Source: JAXGXQ01 sp040772685
GTDB taxonomy: Bacteria > Bacillota > Clostridia > Saccharofermentanales > UBA5734
Direction of reading: 5' to 3'
DNA length: 64,000 nt
NCBI GenBank assembly: GCA_040772685.1
Contig: JAXGXQ010000004.1
Location: 176,462-240,461, forward strand
The position numbers and the translations under genes are program-made. Positions within the stretch are counted from its first letter, which is position 1. Each line of letters starts with the position of its first letter. Below are positions 41,628 to 50,018 of the stretch, one piece after another. Under the pieces are notes generated by a model. That model saw only the letters and a program-made list of their open reading frames with translations, ran no database searches and was not told the DNA's origin.

Positions 41628-42650
41628 ATGAGCAAAATCCTGATAACTGGCGGTGCCGGCTATATCGGCAGCCATACCTGTGTTGAGCTGCTGGCAGCCG
41701 GGCATGAGCTGATCGTGATTGATAATCTGGAAAACAGCAGTCCGCTGGCCCTGGAACGGGTACGGGCAATTACCGGTCGCAATTTCACTTTTTACAAAAA
41801 AGATTTGCGTGATCGGGCCGGATTAACTACAATCTTCGAGGAACATTCACCTGAGGCGGTGATTCACTTCGCCGGCCTGAAAGCGGTAGGTGAATCGGTC
41901 AGCCAACCGCTGCGCTATTACCGCAACAACCTTGACAGTACCCTGACTCTGCTGGAAGTAATGACAGCCGCGAATTGCCGGCGGCTGGTGTTTTCTTCTT
42001 CAGCGACAGTCTACGGCATTCCGGATAAAGTGCCGATAACAGAGGAAGCTCCGCTGTTCTGCACCAATCCTTACGGCTGGACAAAACTGATGATCGAGCA
42101 GATCCTGCGCGATTTGTTTGTGGCTGACCCCACGTGGGGGATCATGATTCTGCGTTATTTCAACCCGATTGGCGCCCATGAATCTGGTCTGCTCGGCGAA
42201 GATCCGGCAGGGATACCAAACAACCTGCTGCCGTTTGTTGCCCAGGTGGCTGCCGGCAGACGGCCGATTCTGCACATCTTCGGCAATGACTATCCAACCC
42301 GCGACGGCACCGGTGTCCGTGACTACATCCATGTAGTTGATCTGGCACAGGGACACAGCCGGGCGATCGATTTTATCAGTAAAGGCAACTGCCTGGAAAC
42401 TGTTAACCTTGGCACTGGCCGCGGCTACAGCGTACTGGAAATAGTAAAGGCTTATGAAGAAGCTTCCGGCCTGCCTGTACCATATCAATTTGACCCTCGC
42501 CGTCCGGGCGACATAGCTGAATGCTATGCTGATCCGACAAAAGCCCGTGAACTCCTGAATTGGAGCGCACAAAAGAACTTGGCGGACATGTGCCGCGATA
42601 CCGCCCGCTGGCAAGCACAAAATCCAGCCGGCTATCAAACAGAAAACTGA
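41628..42650 (+). CDS. galE: UDP-glucose 4-epimerase
   Basis: Interconverts UDP-glucose and UDP-galactose using bound NAD. SDR extended family: GGAGYIGSHT (7-16), catalytic Ser in SSSATVYG, and Y149-x-x-x-K153 in NPYGWTK, the same numbering as E. coli GalE. 340 residues. GGGGAGGA ribosome site. No galK/galT here; with the glycosyltransferases further on it probably supplies UDP-galactose for surface glycans. Confidence 0.95.
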   Translation: MSKILITGGAGYIGSHTCVELLAAGHELIVIDNLENSSPLALERVRAITGRNFTFYKKDLRDRAGLTTIFEEHSPEAVIHFAGLKAVGESVSQPLRYYRNNLDSTLTLLEVMTAANCRRLVFSSSATVYGIPDKVPITEEAPLFCTNPYGWTKLMIEQILRDLFVADPTWGIMILRYFNPIGAHESGLLGEDPAGIPNNLLPFVAQVAAGRRPILHIFGNDYPTRDGTGVRDYIHVVDLAQGHSRAIDFISKGNCLETVNLGTGRGYSVLEIVKAYEEASGLPVPYQFDPRRPGDIAECYADPTKARELLNWSAQKNLADMCRDTARWQAQNPAGYQTEN

Positions 42651-42692
42651 ACCTGTTGCCGCCGTTGCGACGACGGTTTCACTATAGGTAGG

Positions 42693-42723
42693 CACTGGGC
42701 AGCCAATAAATGCTGGCCCAGTG
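42693..42723 (+). other. Hairpin upstream of the LCP gene
   Basis: CACTGGGC (42693-42700) pairs with GCCCAGTG (42716-42723), with an inner AGC/GCT and one bulge. No T tail follows. It lies 15 bases before the ribosome site of the next gene and could be a processing or regulatory stem. Confidence 0.5.
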
Positions 42724-42751
42724 TCGTACCCCTTATTTGGAGGCTTTACCA

Positions 42752-44287
42752 GTGAAAAATAAGCGCAAGCTTTATGAACAAGCTGCCAGATCTGCCCTGC
42801 CTGGCAATGATAAATCTGCCCCGAACCGCATTACCGAAGAACAAAATGAGTTTACTGACTCCGCCTACGGCTCAGGTGGCGGCGTCTTTGGCATTGCCAA
42901 TGGCTCCGGCACTCCCAGGGTCCCGGGCGGCTCCGGCAGTCCTGGCGCGCCAAGAGGCAGCGATCCACGCAAACGGCGCAGCCGCAACCGGCTCAGAACA
43001 GTCTTGATTATTGTTCTGATTCTTGTCGTCGGTCTGTTTGGTTCAGCCTATTTGTTCTGGAACGGTTTAATGAACCGGATAAATCTGGTAAGCCCTTCTG
43101 ATGCGACTTTGCCCAGCGAATTTAACGAACCAACAGACAGCCTGGTTAATCCGGTTCCGACGGAACGCGGCATAATCAATATTTTGCTGCTGGGTTCCGA
43201 TGCCCGCGCTGAAGATACGAGTGAAGTAAATTCCAATACCGATTCAATGATGATTCTGACACTGGATCAAAACAGCAAAAAGATCAAGCTCACATCGCTG
43301 CAGCGCGATATGCTGGTCTGGATGCCGGGGCGTTCACAACCGGCTAAGCTGAACGCCGCCAATAGCTACGGCGGCCCTGCCCTGGCGATGCGGGTTGTTA
43401 ACGACACCTTCCGGCTGGATATCAAGAATTATGTTGTAGTCAACATGCGCGGCATGGAGGCCTTGATTGAAGTGGTCGGAGGCGTTGAGATCAATGTCGA
43501 GAAAGACGAGGTTGAGCCGATTAACCAGATGATCGGCTATCAAAACTCAATTTATCCCGATACGCCAAAATCTGAGCTTTTGAAAAAAGCTGGACTACAA
43601 AAACTTGATGGCCGCCAGGCTGTAGCTTACGGGCGTATTCGCAAGCTGGACAGCGACTATGCTCGCATGGGGCGGCAGCGAGTGGTAATCCAGGCATTGC
43701 TGAAAAGCTTCATGAACGCAAGCCTGGGCACAAAAGCCAACATGATAGCCCAAGGACTCGGCTACGCGACTACAAATTTCAGCAAGACCGAGTTGACCTC
43801 CTTCGGCTTAAGTTCGTTGTCGTTACTGAATGGTGAGATGGAAGAGTTGCAAATACCGATCAAAGGCTATTTTGTGGAAGATCCAGAGCCGGTTTGGGTA
43901 AACCGCTGCGATTTTAACGGCATGATCCCGTTGCTGCAGGAATTCATTTTTGGCCGCACCTACCCGTTTGATCCGGTTAAGGTGATCCCCGGCGCGCCCA
44001 ACAGCGGCCAAAAAACGCCGTCAACGGGAACCACAACAAAAAAGACAACCAAAGCAACCACCAAAGCCACCACTAAAGCAACTACGAAAGCAACAACTTC
44101 GGCCGGCACGGAACCATCTGAAACTGCCGCAACTACATCTGCGACAACACCCGCATCAACTTCGACGGAAACTTCGGCCACAAGTGAAACTGCGAATTCC
44201 TCAAAACCCACTACCGGCCAGACATCGAACGCCACGTCCAGTTCAACTGCGCCAACAACTACGAAAGCTAAAAAGAATGGTGGATAA
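42752..44287 (+). CDS. LytR-CpsA-Psr (LCP) family cell-wall glycopolymer transferase
   Basis: LCP enzymes attach teichoic acids or capsule polymers from a lipid carrier to peptidoglycan outside the membrane. A cytoplasmic Gly/Pro/Arg-rich head (1-80), one span (83-103), then the LCP domain: NILLLGSDARAED, NTDSMMILTLD, SLQRDMLVWMPG and GRIRKLDSDYARMGRQR. The tail from about 425 is Thr/Ser/Ala/Lys-rich with TTKA repeats, probably spanning the wall. The start is GTG 42752, eight bases after GGAGG; upstream codons overlap the hairpin. 511 residues. Confidence 0.93.
   Translation: MKNKRKLYEQAARSALPGNDKSAPNRITEEQNEFTDSAYGSGGGVFGIANGSGTPRVPGGSGSPGAPRGSDPRKRRSRNRLRTVLIIVLILVVGLFGSAYLFWNGLMNRINLVSPSDATLPSEFNEPTDSLVNPVPTERGIINILLLGSDARAEDTSEVNSNTDSMMILTLDQNSKKIKLTSLQRDMLVWMPGRSQPAKLNAANSYGGPALAMRVVNDTFRLDIKNYVVVNMRGMEALIEVVGGVEINVEKDEVEPINQMIGYQNSIYPDTPKSELLKKAGLQKLDGRQAVAYGRIRKLDSDYARMGRQRVVIQALLKSFMNASLGTKANMIAQGLGYATTNFSKTELTSFGLSSLSLLNGEMEELQIPIKGYFVEDPEPVWVNRCDFNGMIPLLQEFIFGRTYPFDPVKVIPGAPNSGQKTPSTGTTTKKTTKATTKATTKATTKATTSAGTEPSETAATTSATTPASTSTETSATSETANSSKPTTGQTSNATSSSTAPTTTKAKKNGG
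44045..44098 (+). repeat. Coding 12-base repeat (TTKA) in the LCP tail
   Basis: Four 12-base units, 44045-44056, 44057-44068, 44069-44080 and 44081-44092, each encode Thr-Thr-Lys-Ala with silent differences. Part of a low-complexity Thr/Ser-rich wall-spanning tail. Confidence 0.85.
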
Positions 44288-44959
44288 ATGCTGAGTATTG
44301 TCCTTGACGTCCTGTTTATAGTATTCATTTTCTGGTTTGCCTTAACGGGGCTGCGTCAAGGCTTTATTGGTATGCTCGGCCGCTTGCTGTCGGCCTTTGC
44401 TGCTCTGATTCTGGCTTTTATTTTTAACGGCCCGCTGCTTGATTTATTGTATTCCCTGCCGTGGTTTAACGGCTTTCAGGCAAGGCTGGGCTCCAGCCTG
44501 CTCAAGCTGTTCGACAGCACTGCCTCGACTGTACCGCAGGCTGTTGCGGCCTCTGCTCTCCCGTCAACCTGGCAGCGTGGTCTCATTGGGCAGGGTAATG
44601 GCGGTGCTGCACCGGGCAATAATATGGCTGACTCACCGCTGGCCTTTTTGTCAGACGAGTTGGCCGGCAGAATCATGGCTGCTCTGGTTTTTTTCTTGCT
44701 CTTTATGATTTTATTGTTTTTGATCCGGCTGATTCTTCAGCTGGTATCAAATGTGGTGAACCAACTGCCGGTAATCGGCGCATTCAATCGTTTTGCCGGT
44801 TTTTTCGCCGGTATTGCCTACGGTATGCTGATCATTGCTATTGCCCTGCTGGTTGTCACTCTGACGGTACCCTGGCTGCCGGAGGCCGCGCAGGCGGTCA
44901 GCGAAACTGCTTTACTCTCCCATTTCTATAATAATAATCCGTTGCTGCTGATTTTCTGA
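44288..44959 (+). CDS. CvpA family membrane protein
   Basis: Family named for colicin V production in E. coli but widespread; precise role unclear, often linked to envelope homeostasis. 223 residues: spans near 4-20, 28-46, then a polar stretch (about 60-115) and spans near 128-150 and 175-195. FVFWFALTGLRQGFIGMLGRL-type start (residues 11-31) is the family signature. ATG directly follows the LCP stop (TAAATG), so translation is coupled. Confidence 0.85.
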   Translation: MLSIVLDVLFIVFIFWFALTGLRQGFIGMLGRLLSAFAALILAFIFNGPLLDLLYSLPWFNGFQARLGSSLLKLFDSTASTVPQAVAASALPSTWQRGLIGQGNGGAAPGNNMADSPLAFLSDELAGRIMAALVFFLLFMILLFLIRLILQLVSNVVNQLPVIGAFNRFAGFFAGIAYGMLIIAIALLVVTLTVPWLPEAAQAVSETALLSHFYNNNPLLLIF

Positions 44960-44987
44960 ATTCTGATTAATTCCAGACATTTTTTTA
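44956..44987 (+). terminator. Weak terminator after cvpA
   Basis: CTGAATT (44956-44962) pairs with AATTCCAG (44969-44976) with one bulge, followed by seven Ts at 44980. Confidence 0.45.
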
Positions 44988-45022
44988 GCGCGCTCATTTT
45001 TGCTTTGAAAACTGCAATATAC

Positions 45023-45051
45023 TTGACAGTTCAAACTAAAACTTTTATATT
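45023..45051 (+). promoter_or_regulatory. Promoter of groESL
   Basis: TTGACA (45023-45028), a 17-base spacer and TATATT (45046-45051): near-perfect sigma-A promoter. Confidence 0.88.
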
Positions 45052-45063
45052 AAGACTTGTGTG

Positions 45064-45090
45064 TTAGCACTCGAAGCAACAGAGTGCTAA
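45064..45090 (+). promoter_or_regulatory. CIRCE element (HrcA operator)
   Basis: TTAGCACTC, nine bases, GAGTGCTAA: an exact match to the CIRCE consensus, just after the groESL promoter. HrcA bound here represses transcription until heat stress. hrcA is not in the window. Confidence 0.97.
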
Positions 45091-45142
45091 TCAATCCAAA
45101 AAGTTAACAAATATAAAAGATAATAAATGAGGAGGCAAAACT

Positions 45143-45427
45143 ATGACCATCAAACCATTAGGAGACAGAGTTGTCATCAAAATGAGCGAATCTGAAGAAA
45201 CAACCAAAAGCGGTATCGTTCTTCCCGGTTCAGCCAAAGAAAAGCCCCAGATCGCCGAAATTACGGCAGTCGGCCCGGGCGGAGTGATAGATGGCAAGGA
45301 AATCGTCATGGAAGTCAAAGTCGGTGATCGCGTCCTGATCAGCAAGTACGCTGGTACCGAAATTAAGATCGACAACGTGGAATATACGATTCTGCGTCAA
45401 AGCGACATTCTGGCAATCGTTGAATAA
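45143..45427 (+). CDS. groES: Co-chaperonin GroES
   Basis: Heptameric lid of the GroEL chamber. 94 residues: MTIKPLGDRVVIKM, the mobile loop near 15-33 (EETTKSGIVLPGSAKEKP) and the typical ILRQSDILAIVE end. GAGGAGG ribosome site. Under CIRCE control with groEL. Confidence 0.98.
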   Translation: MTIKPLGDRVVIKMSESEETTKSGIVLPGSAKEKPQIAEITAVGPGGVIDGKEIVMEVKVGDRVLISKYAGTEIKIDNVEYTILRQSDILAIVE

Positions 45428-45458
45428 TTACGCTTGAATTTCAGAGGAGGAATATGCA

Positions 45459-47087
45459 ATGGCTAAAGATTTAAAATATGCTGAGGATGCTCGGCACGCA
45501 TTGGAAAAAGGTGTCAACAAGCTTGCTGACACAGTAAAAATCACACTCGGCCCCAAAGGCCGCAATGTCGTTCTTGACAAAAAATTCGGATCACCTTTAA
45601 TCACCAACGACGGCGTTACAATCGCCAAGGAAATTGAACTGGAAGACCGCTTCGAAAATATGGGCGCTCAGCTGGTTAAGGAAGTCGCCACCAAGACAAA
45701 CGATGTTGCCGGTGACGGTACAACCACAGCTACCCTGCTGGCAGCCGCAATTATCCGCGAAGGTATGAAAAATATTGCTGCCGGCGCCAACCCGATGATT
45801 CTGCGTCGTGGCATTATGATGGCTGTTGACACAGCAGTCGAAGGCATCCGCAAATTCGCCCAGCCGGTTGACGGCAAAAAGGATATCACCCGTGTTGCGG
45901 CCATTTCAGCCGATGACCCTGTTGTTGGCGAACTGATTGCCGAAGCCATGGAAAAAGTAACCAACGAAGGCGTTATCACAGTTGAAGAGTCCCGTTCAAT
46001 GGGAACTGAACTGGAAGTCGTTGAAGGCATGCAGTTTGACCGCGGTTATGTCTCCGCCTATATGGTGACGGATTCCGACAAAATGGAAGCTGTTCTGGAA
46101 GATCCTTATATTCTTATCACTGACAAAAAAATTACCAACATTCAGGATATCCTGCCGATTCTCGAGAAAATTGTCCAGATGGGCAAAAAACTCGTCATTA
46201 TTGCTGAAGATGTTGAAGGCGAAGCCCTCGCAACCCTCGTGGTCAATAAACTGCGCGGCACCTTCACCTGTGTAGCCGTTAAGGCTCCCGGTTTCGGTGA
46301 TCGCCGTAAAGCCATGCTGCAGGATATCGCTATTCTGACCGGCGGTAAGGTTATTACTGAAGAACTCGGTCTTGATCTCAAGGAAACCACCATTGACATG
46401 CTCGGCCAGGCCCACCAGGTCAAGGTTCAAAAGGAAAACACGATCATCGTTGACGGTGCCGGTGATTCAGAAGAAATCAAAGCCCGTGTCAACTCTATCA
46501 AAGCCCAGATCGAAGAAACAACCTCTGATTTCGATCGTGAGAAACTGCAGGAGCGTCTGGCCAAACTGTCCGGCGGCGTAGCAGTAATCAAAGTCGGTGC
46601 TGCCACTGAAACCGAAATGAAAGAAAAGAAACACCGCATCGAAGACGCTCTCGCGGCTACCCGCGCGGCTGTTGAAGAAGGTATCGTCCCCGGCGGCGGC
46701 ACAGCTTTCATCAATGTTCTGCCTGAAATCAGGACCCTTATGGAAAAACAAACAGGTGACGTCAAAACCGGCGTACGTCTTGTAATCAAGGCACTGGAAG
46801 AACCTGTACGCCAGATCGCGGCTAACGCGGGCTTAGACGGCAGTGTTGTCTGCGAAAAAGTCAAGAACAGTGAACCGGGTGTTGGCTTTGACGCTCTCAA
46901 CGAAGAGTATGTCAACATGGTTAAAGCCGGTATCGTTGACCCGGCCAAGGTTACCCGTTCTGCTCTCCAGAACGCTGCTTCGATCGCTTCCATCCTGCTG
47001 ACAACCGAAGCTGTCGTGGCTGACATCCCTGAGCCCGAGCCGGCAATGCCCGCAGGTGCAGGCGGCGGCATGGGCGGCATGTACTAA
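45459..47087 (+). CDS. groEL: Chaperonin GroEL
   Basis: Tetradecameric folding chamber. 542 residues with TLGPKGRNVVLDKKFG, the ATP loop GDGTTTATLL, AVKAPGFGDRRK, and the Gly-Gly-Met tail ending in GGMGGMY. GGAGGAATAT ribosome site, 31 bases after groES. Ends at an intrinsic terminator. Confidence 0.98.
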   Translation: MAKDLKYAEDARHALEKGVNKLADTVKITLGPKGRNVVLDKKFGSPLITNDGVTIAKEIELEDRFENMGAQLVKEVATKTNDVAGDGTTTATLLAAAIIREGMKNIAAGANPMILRRGIMMAVDTAVEGIRKFAQPVDGKKDITRVAAISADDPVVGELIAEAMEKVTNEGVITVEESRSMGTELEVVEGMQFDRGYVSAYMVTDSDKMEAVLEDPYILITDKKITNIQDILPILEKIVQMGKKLVIIAEDVEGEALATLVVNKLRGTFTCVAVKAPGFGDRRKAMLQDIAILTGGKVITEELGLDLKETTIDMLGQAHQVKVQKENTIIVDGAGDSEEIKARVNSIKAQIEETTSDFDREKLQERLAKLSGGVAVIKVGAATETEMKEKKHRIEDALAATRAAVEEGIVPGGGTAFINVLPEIRTLMEKQTGDVKTGVRLVIKALEEPVRQIAANAGLDGSVVCEKVKNSEPGVGFDALNEEYVNMVKAGIVDPAKVTRSALQNAASIASILLTTEAVVADIPEPEPAMPAGAGGGMGGMY

Positions 47088-47112
47088 GCGTGAACTAATA
47101 AAACCAGCCGAA

Positions 47113-47141
47113 GGGGCGTCTTAATTGACGCTCCTTTTTTT
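47113..47141 (+). terminator. Intrinsic terminator after groEL
   Basis: GGGGCGTC (47113-47120) pairs with GACGCTCC (47127-47134, one G-T wobble), then TTTTTTT. Confidence 0.88.
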
Positions 47142-47182
47142 GTGGTTTTCTGTTAAGGGCAGTAAAGTTTAATGCACTAAGA

Positions 47183-47221
47183 ATTTTCGATGATTTTCGA
47201 TATTATTTGTAAATTTTCAAA
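47183..47221 (+). repeat. Phased ATTTTC direct repeats upstream of the MFS promoter
   Basis: ATTTTCGAT occurs at 47183-47191 and again at 47193-47201, and a degenerate ATTTTCAAA lies at 47213-47221. Starts are 10 and 20 bases apart, so all three face the same side of the helix, directly upstream of the -35. This is the layout of an activator or repressor binding array. The protein is unknown. Confidence 0.5.
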
Positions 47222-47224
47222 TAG

Positions 47225-47254
47225 TTGTGCAGTTATTAATTTTTCGGTTACAAT
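47225..47254 (+). promoter_or_regulatory. Promoter of the MFS/thioesterase operon
   Basis: TTGTGC (47225-47230), an 18-base spacer and TACAAT (47249-47254). Confidence 0.5.
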
Positions 47255-47333
47255 AAAACCATAATTTCGCCAATTTCTGTTAATTCTGTTGTACGTATTC
47301 AACACCACACCAAGAATGATTGAGGATTCAGGT

Positions 47334-49016
47334 ATGACAACATCGTCTGATATGGAAGCACCTGGCAAAGCAGCAACTGATGCTGCCGCAAATGGAAAAT
47401 TTACGAATAAGGAAAAAAGCTGGATACTCTATGATTGGGCCAACAGTGTTTATGCCACCATTATAGTGGCAGCAGTTTTTCCTATTTATTTTGCCAATAT
47501 TGCGAAAAGCGCCGGTGCGGCCGGTGATGTTCTTTGGGGTTATGCCAGCTCAATTGCAACTTTATTGATCGCTGTTTCCGCGCCGTTTTTGGGCGCGATT
47601 GCTGATTTTCGCGGCATGAAGAAAAAGCTGTTCACTATTTTCATGTTGCTTGGTGTTGGCTTTACTGCCAGCCTTGGCCTGCTGAGCGACTACCGCATGA
47701 TGCTGGTCGGCTATGTTATTTCTTACGTAGGCTTTGCCGGCTCAATTCTGTTTTATGATTCGTTCCTGACAGATGTCACAACTCCGATGCGGATGGACCG
47801 TGTTTCAGCCTATGGTTTTGCCATGGGCTACCTTGGTGGCAGCACAATCCCGTTTTTAATCTCAATCGCGTTGATCATGTTTGGCGACAAGATTGGCATA
47901 GACGGCACTCTGGCTGTCAGGATCTCCTGCCTGATGGCGGCTGCCTGGTGGTATGTATTCAGCATTCCCATGATCCGCAATGTTAAACAAGAACATTATG
48001 AAGAAAAACCCGCCGGCGCTCTGATAAGCTCCGCTCTGCGCAACCTGAAAAGGACCGTGCGGGATATTATAGGCAACAAAGCTATCCTGACATTTATGCT
48101 GGCTTACTTTTTCTATATCGATGGCGTAAATACCGTCATTCATATGGCAACTGTTTATGGTTCGGCGATCGGGCTGGGAGCCACAGGGATGATTCTGGCT
48201 CTGCTGGTTACACAGCTGGTGGCAGTGCCCTGCTCAATTTTGTTCAGCCGCCTGGCCAGGAAGGCCGGCTCTATCCGCATGCTGACAATTGCCATTTGTG
48301 TATATTTGTTTATCTGCATTGTTGGATTCTACATGGGCTACTCACTGGAACCAAGCCAGCAGGCTTATGACCAGGACTTCACCCGTCACTTCCAGCAGTC
48401 ATTCAATGCCACCACAGCAGAACCGCTGGCGGAAGGAGCGCGCGACCGCTTCGAAGACCAAATAAAAACACTGCTGACTGGAGGCCGCAGCATACTTTCG
48501 GCTGAGACCCGGGCAGCGGATTTCGCTGAACTGGTGGAAGAACAAATTGAGCTGACAAAAACTATTTATCCGGCTGAAAGCGATCAGCGTGTTGTATCAA
48601 CAGCCTTAACCAGCTTTGGCAAGGAAATGGCTGTTTTCTTCACTGATCCCACAGCAGCGGCAGATTACGACAAGGCGCTCAATCGTGCAGGCATGCTGTT
48701 CTGGGCGATGGCTGTGCTGGTTGGTTCGGTTCAAGGCGGCATCCAGGCGATTTCACGTTCTTTCTTCGGTAAGCTCGTACCGCCAAAGCGGTCCAGCGAA
48801 TACTTTGGCTTTTTCGACATCTTCGGCAAGTTCGCAGCTGTTATCGGACCGGCACTTTATGCTTTCTCCGGGGCAATTACCGGCCGGCCGTACGTCGGCA
48901 TCCTCAGCCTGATTCTGCTTTTCGCAGGCGGCCTGATCGTGATGTTTATCGGTCGGCATCATCTGGCGGCTGCCGAAGCAAGCGGAATCGCCTCGGAAAA
49001 TGGCAGTAAAGTTTAA
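47334..49016 (+). CDS. UMF1-type MFS transporter with a large inserted loop
   Basis: Major facilitator protein of the UMF1 family (related to yeast Atg22). The family start WILYDWANSVYATII lies near 28-42, followed by typical MFS helices. About 115 mostly polar residues (about 336-452, including RFEDQIKTLL and FAELVEEQIELTK) are inserted between hydrophobic helices; the position suggests a loop or extra domain. The conserved GGIQAISRSFFGKLVPPKRSSEYFGFF block (about 468-494) returns to the family pattern. ATG 47334 has a GAGGATTC upstream. 560 residues against about 430. Substrate unknown; perhaps amino acids by analogy to Atg22. Confidence 0.85.
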   Translation: MTTSSDMEAPGKAATDAAANGKFTNKEKSWILYDWANSVYATIIVAAVFPIYFANIAKSAGAAGDVLWGYASSIATLLIAVSAPFLGAIADFRGMKKKLFTIFMLLGVGFTASLGLLSDYRMMLVGYVISYVGFAGSILFYDSFLTDVTTPMRMDRVSAYGFAMGYLGGSTIPFLISIALIMFGDKIGIDGTLAVRISCLMAAAWWYVFSIPMIRNVKQEHYEEKPAGALISSALRNLKRTVRDIIGNKAILTFMLAYFFYIDGVNTVIHMATVYGSAIGLGATGMILALLVTQLVAVPCSILFSRLARKAGSIRMLTIAICVYLFICIVGFYMGYSLEPSQQAYDQDFTRHFQQSFNATTAEPLAEGARDRFEDQIKTLLTGGRSILSAETRAADFAELVEEQIELTKTIYPAESDQRVVSTALTSFGKEMAVFFTDPTAAADYDKALNRAGMLFWAMAVLVGSVQGGIQAISRSFFGKLVPPKRSSEYFGFFDIFGKFAAVIGPALYAFSGAITGRPYVGILSLILLFAGGLIVMFIGRHHLAAAEASGIASENGSKV

Positions 49017-49034
49017 CTAAGGAGAATGTAGATA

Positions 49035-49874
49035 ATGGCACACACAAAGGGTCCAAGCCCTTATAACTTTGAGATTCTGGGAACTGATACAGATAACCGC
49101 GACAAGCTGCACAGCGCGTCGCTCTTTTCATATATGCAGGAAGCGGCTTACTATAATTCTGAATATTTGGGTTTTGGCGCCAGTGAACTCGACAAGCGCG
49201 GCCTTTGCTGGCTGTTGCTCAAAATTTCTGTACGCATGCAAAAACTGCCTTCCTGGCGTGACACTGTAAGTGTGGATACGTGGAGCCGTGGGGCCCCCCG
49301 CGTGCTTTTTCTGCGTGATTTCAGGTTTAACTGTCACGGGGAGACTGAGCCATTTGGTACTGCCGCCTCCGAATGGTTGATCGCGGATGCAGACACCCAT
49401 CGTCCACAACGCCCTGACAAAGTTTTTCCGGACAAAATCACAGTTGCGAATTCCGATGGCGTGTTTTCGTTTGCCTGTCCTAAACTGCCGCCGTTGCCGG
49501 CCGAAACAGAACCGGTTCTAAAAAAATCAGCGGATTTCAGCGATATTGACCGCAACCGTCATCTTAATAATACCCGCTACGCTGCCTGGGCAGTCGATAC
49601 TCTTTATGCCGGCGCTGTGAGCGAGGAACAATACACTATACAAGGTATCGACATTAACTATCTATCCGAGGTAAAGTTCGGTGAAATTATTAACCTGTGC
49701 CGTCTGCCGGTAGAAGCTGCTGATCTTGAAAACATGCCGCCTGCAGCAGTAATTGCCGATTCCAGGGCACTGCTGATCGAAGGCCGCCGGGCTGCTGATG
49801 AAACCGTGGTTTTCAGGTGCCTGCTGCAATATATTCCGGCGGTTACAGCGGCTACAATCGAAAAACCTGTTTAA
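49035..49874 (+). CDS. Acyl-ACP thioesterase
   Basis: Releases fatty acids from acyl carrier protein. Double-hotdog protein of 279 residues: first hotdog about 8-150 (ASLFSYMQEAAYYNSE), second from about 165 with DIDRNRHLNNTRYAAW, where Asn and His match the catalytic residues of the plant FatA/FatB-like family. It follows the MFS gene by 18 bases with AAGGAGA, so the two are co-transcribed. In bacteria such enzymes may set membrane lipid chain length or release free fatty acids. Confidence 0.9.
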   Translation: MAHTKGPSPYNFEILGTDTDNRDKLHSASLFSYMQEAAYYNSEYLGFGASELDKRGLCWLLLKISVRMQKLPSWRDTVSVDTWSRGAPRVLFLRDFRFNCHGETEPFGTAASEWLIADADTHRPQRPDKVFPDKITVANSDGVFSFACPKLPPLPAETEPVLKKSADFSDIDRNRHLNNTRYAAWAVDTLYAGAVSEEQYTIQGIDINYLSEVKFGEIINLCRLPVEAADLENMPPAAVIADSRALLIEGRRAADETVVFRCLLQYIPAVTAATIEKPV

Positions 49875-49888
49875 ACTTTGACTTTTTT

Positions 49889-49912
49889 CAACAAGCCAGT
49901 TGTTGTTATTTT
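49889..49912 (+). terminator. Weak terminator after the thioesterase
   Basis: CAACAA (49889-49894) pairs with TTGTTG (49900-49905), then TTATTTT. Short and AT-rich. Confidence 0.5.
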
Positions 49913-49930
49913 GTGCGCACCTCGACCGCG

Positions 49931-49959
49931 TTGAATTCGCGGCCACTCATGTTTATACT
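49931..49959 (+). promoter_or_regulatory. Promoter of the DUF5711-pepF unit
   Basis: TTGAAT (49931-49936), a 17-base spacer and TATACT (49954-49959). Confidence 0.65.
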
Positions 49960-50018
49960 AAGTTAAGTTATTTTTGGCTGAAATCCGGGATTAATTCCGG
50001 GTTCGAAGGCAGGTTCAC

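Noticed and set aside
42000..42695. 231-codon minus-strand frame
   Set aside because: Antisense to galE with no supporting features.
43960..44328. 122-codon Val/Ala-rich minus-strand frame
   Set aside because: Complement of the Thr/Ser-rich repeat tail of the LCP gene; low complexity keeps it open.
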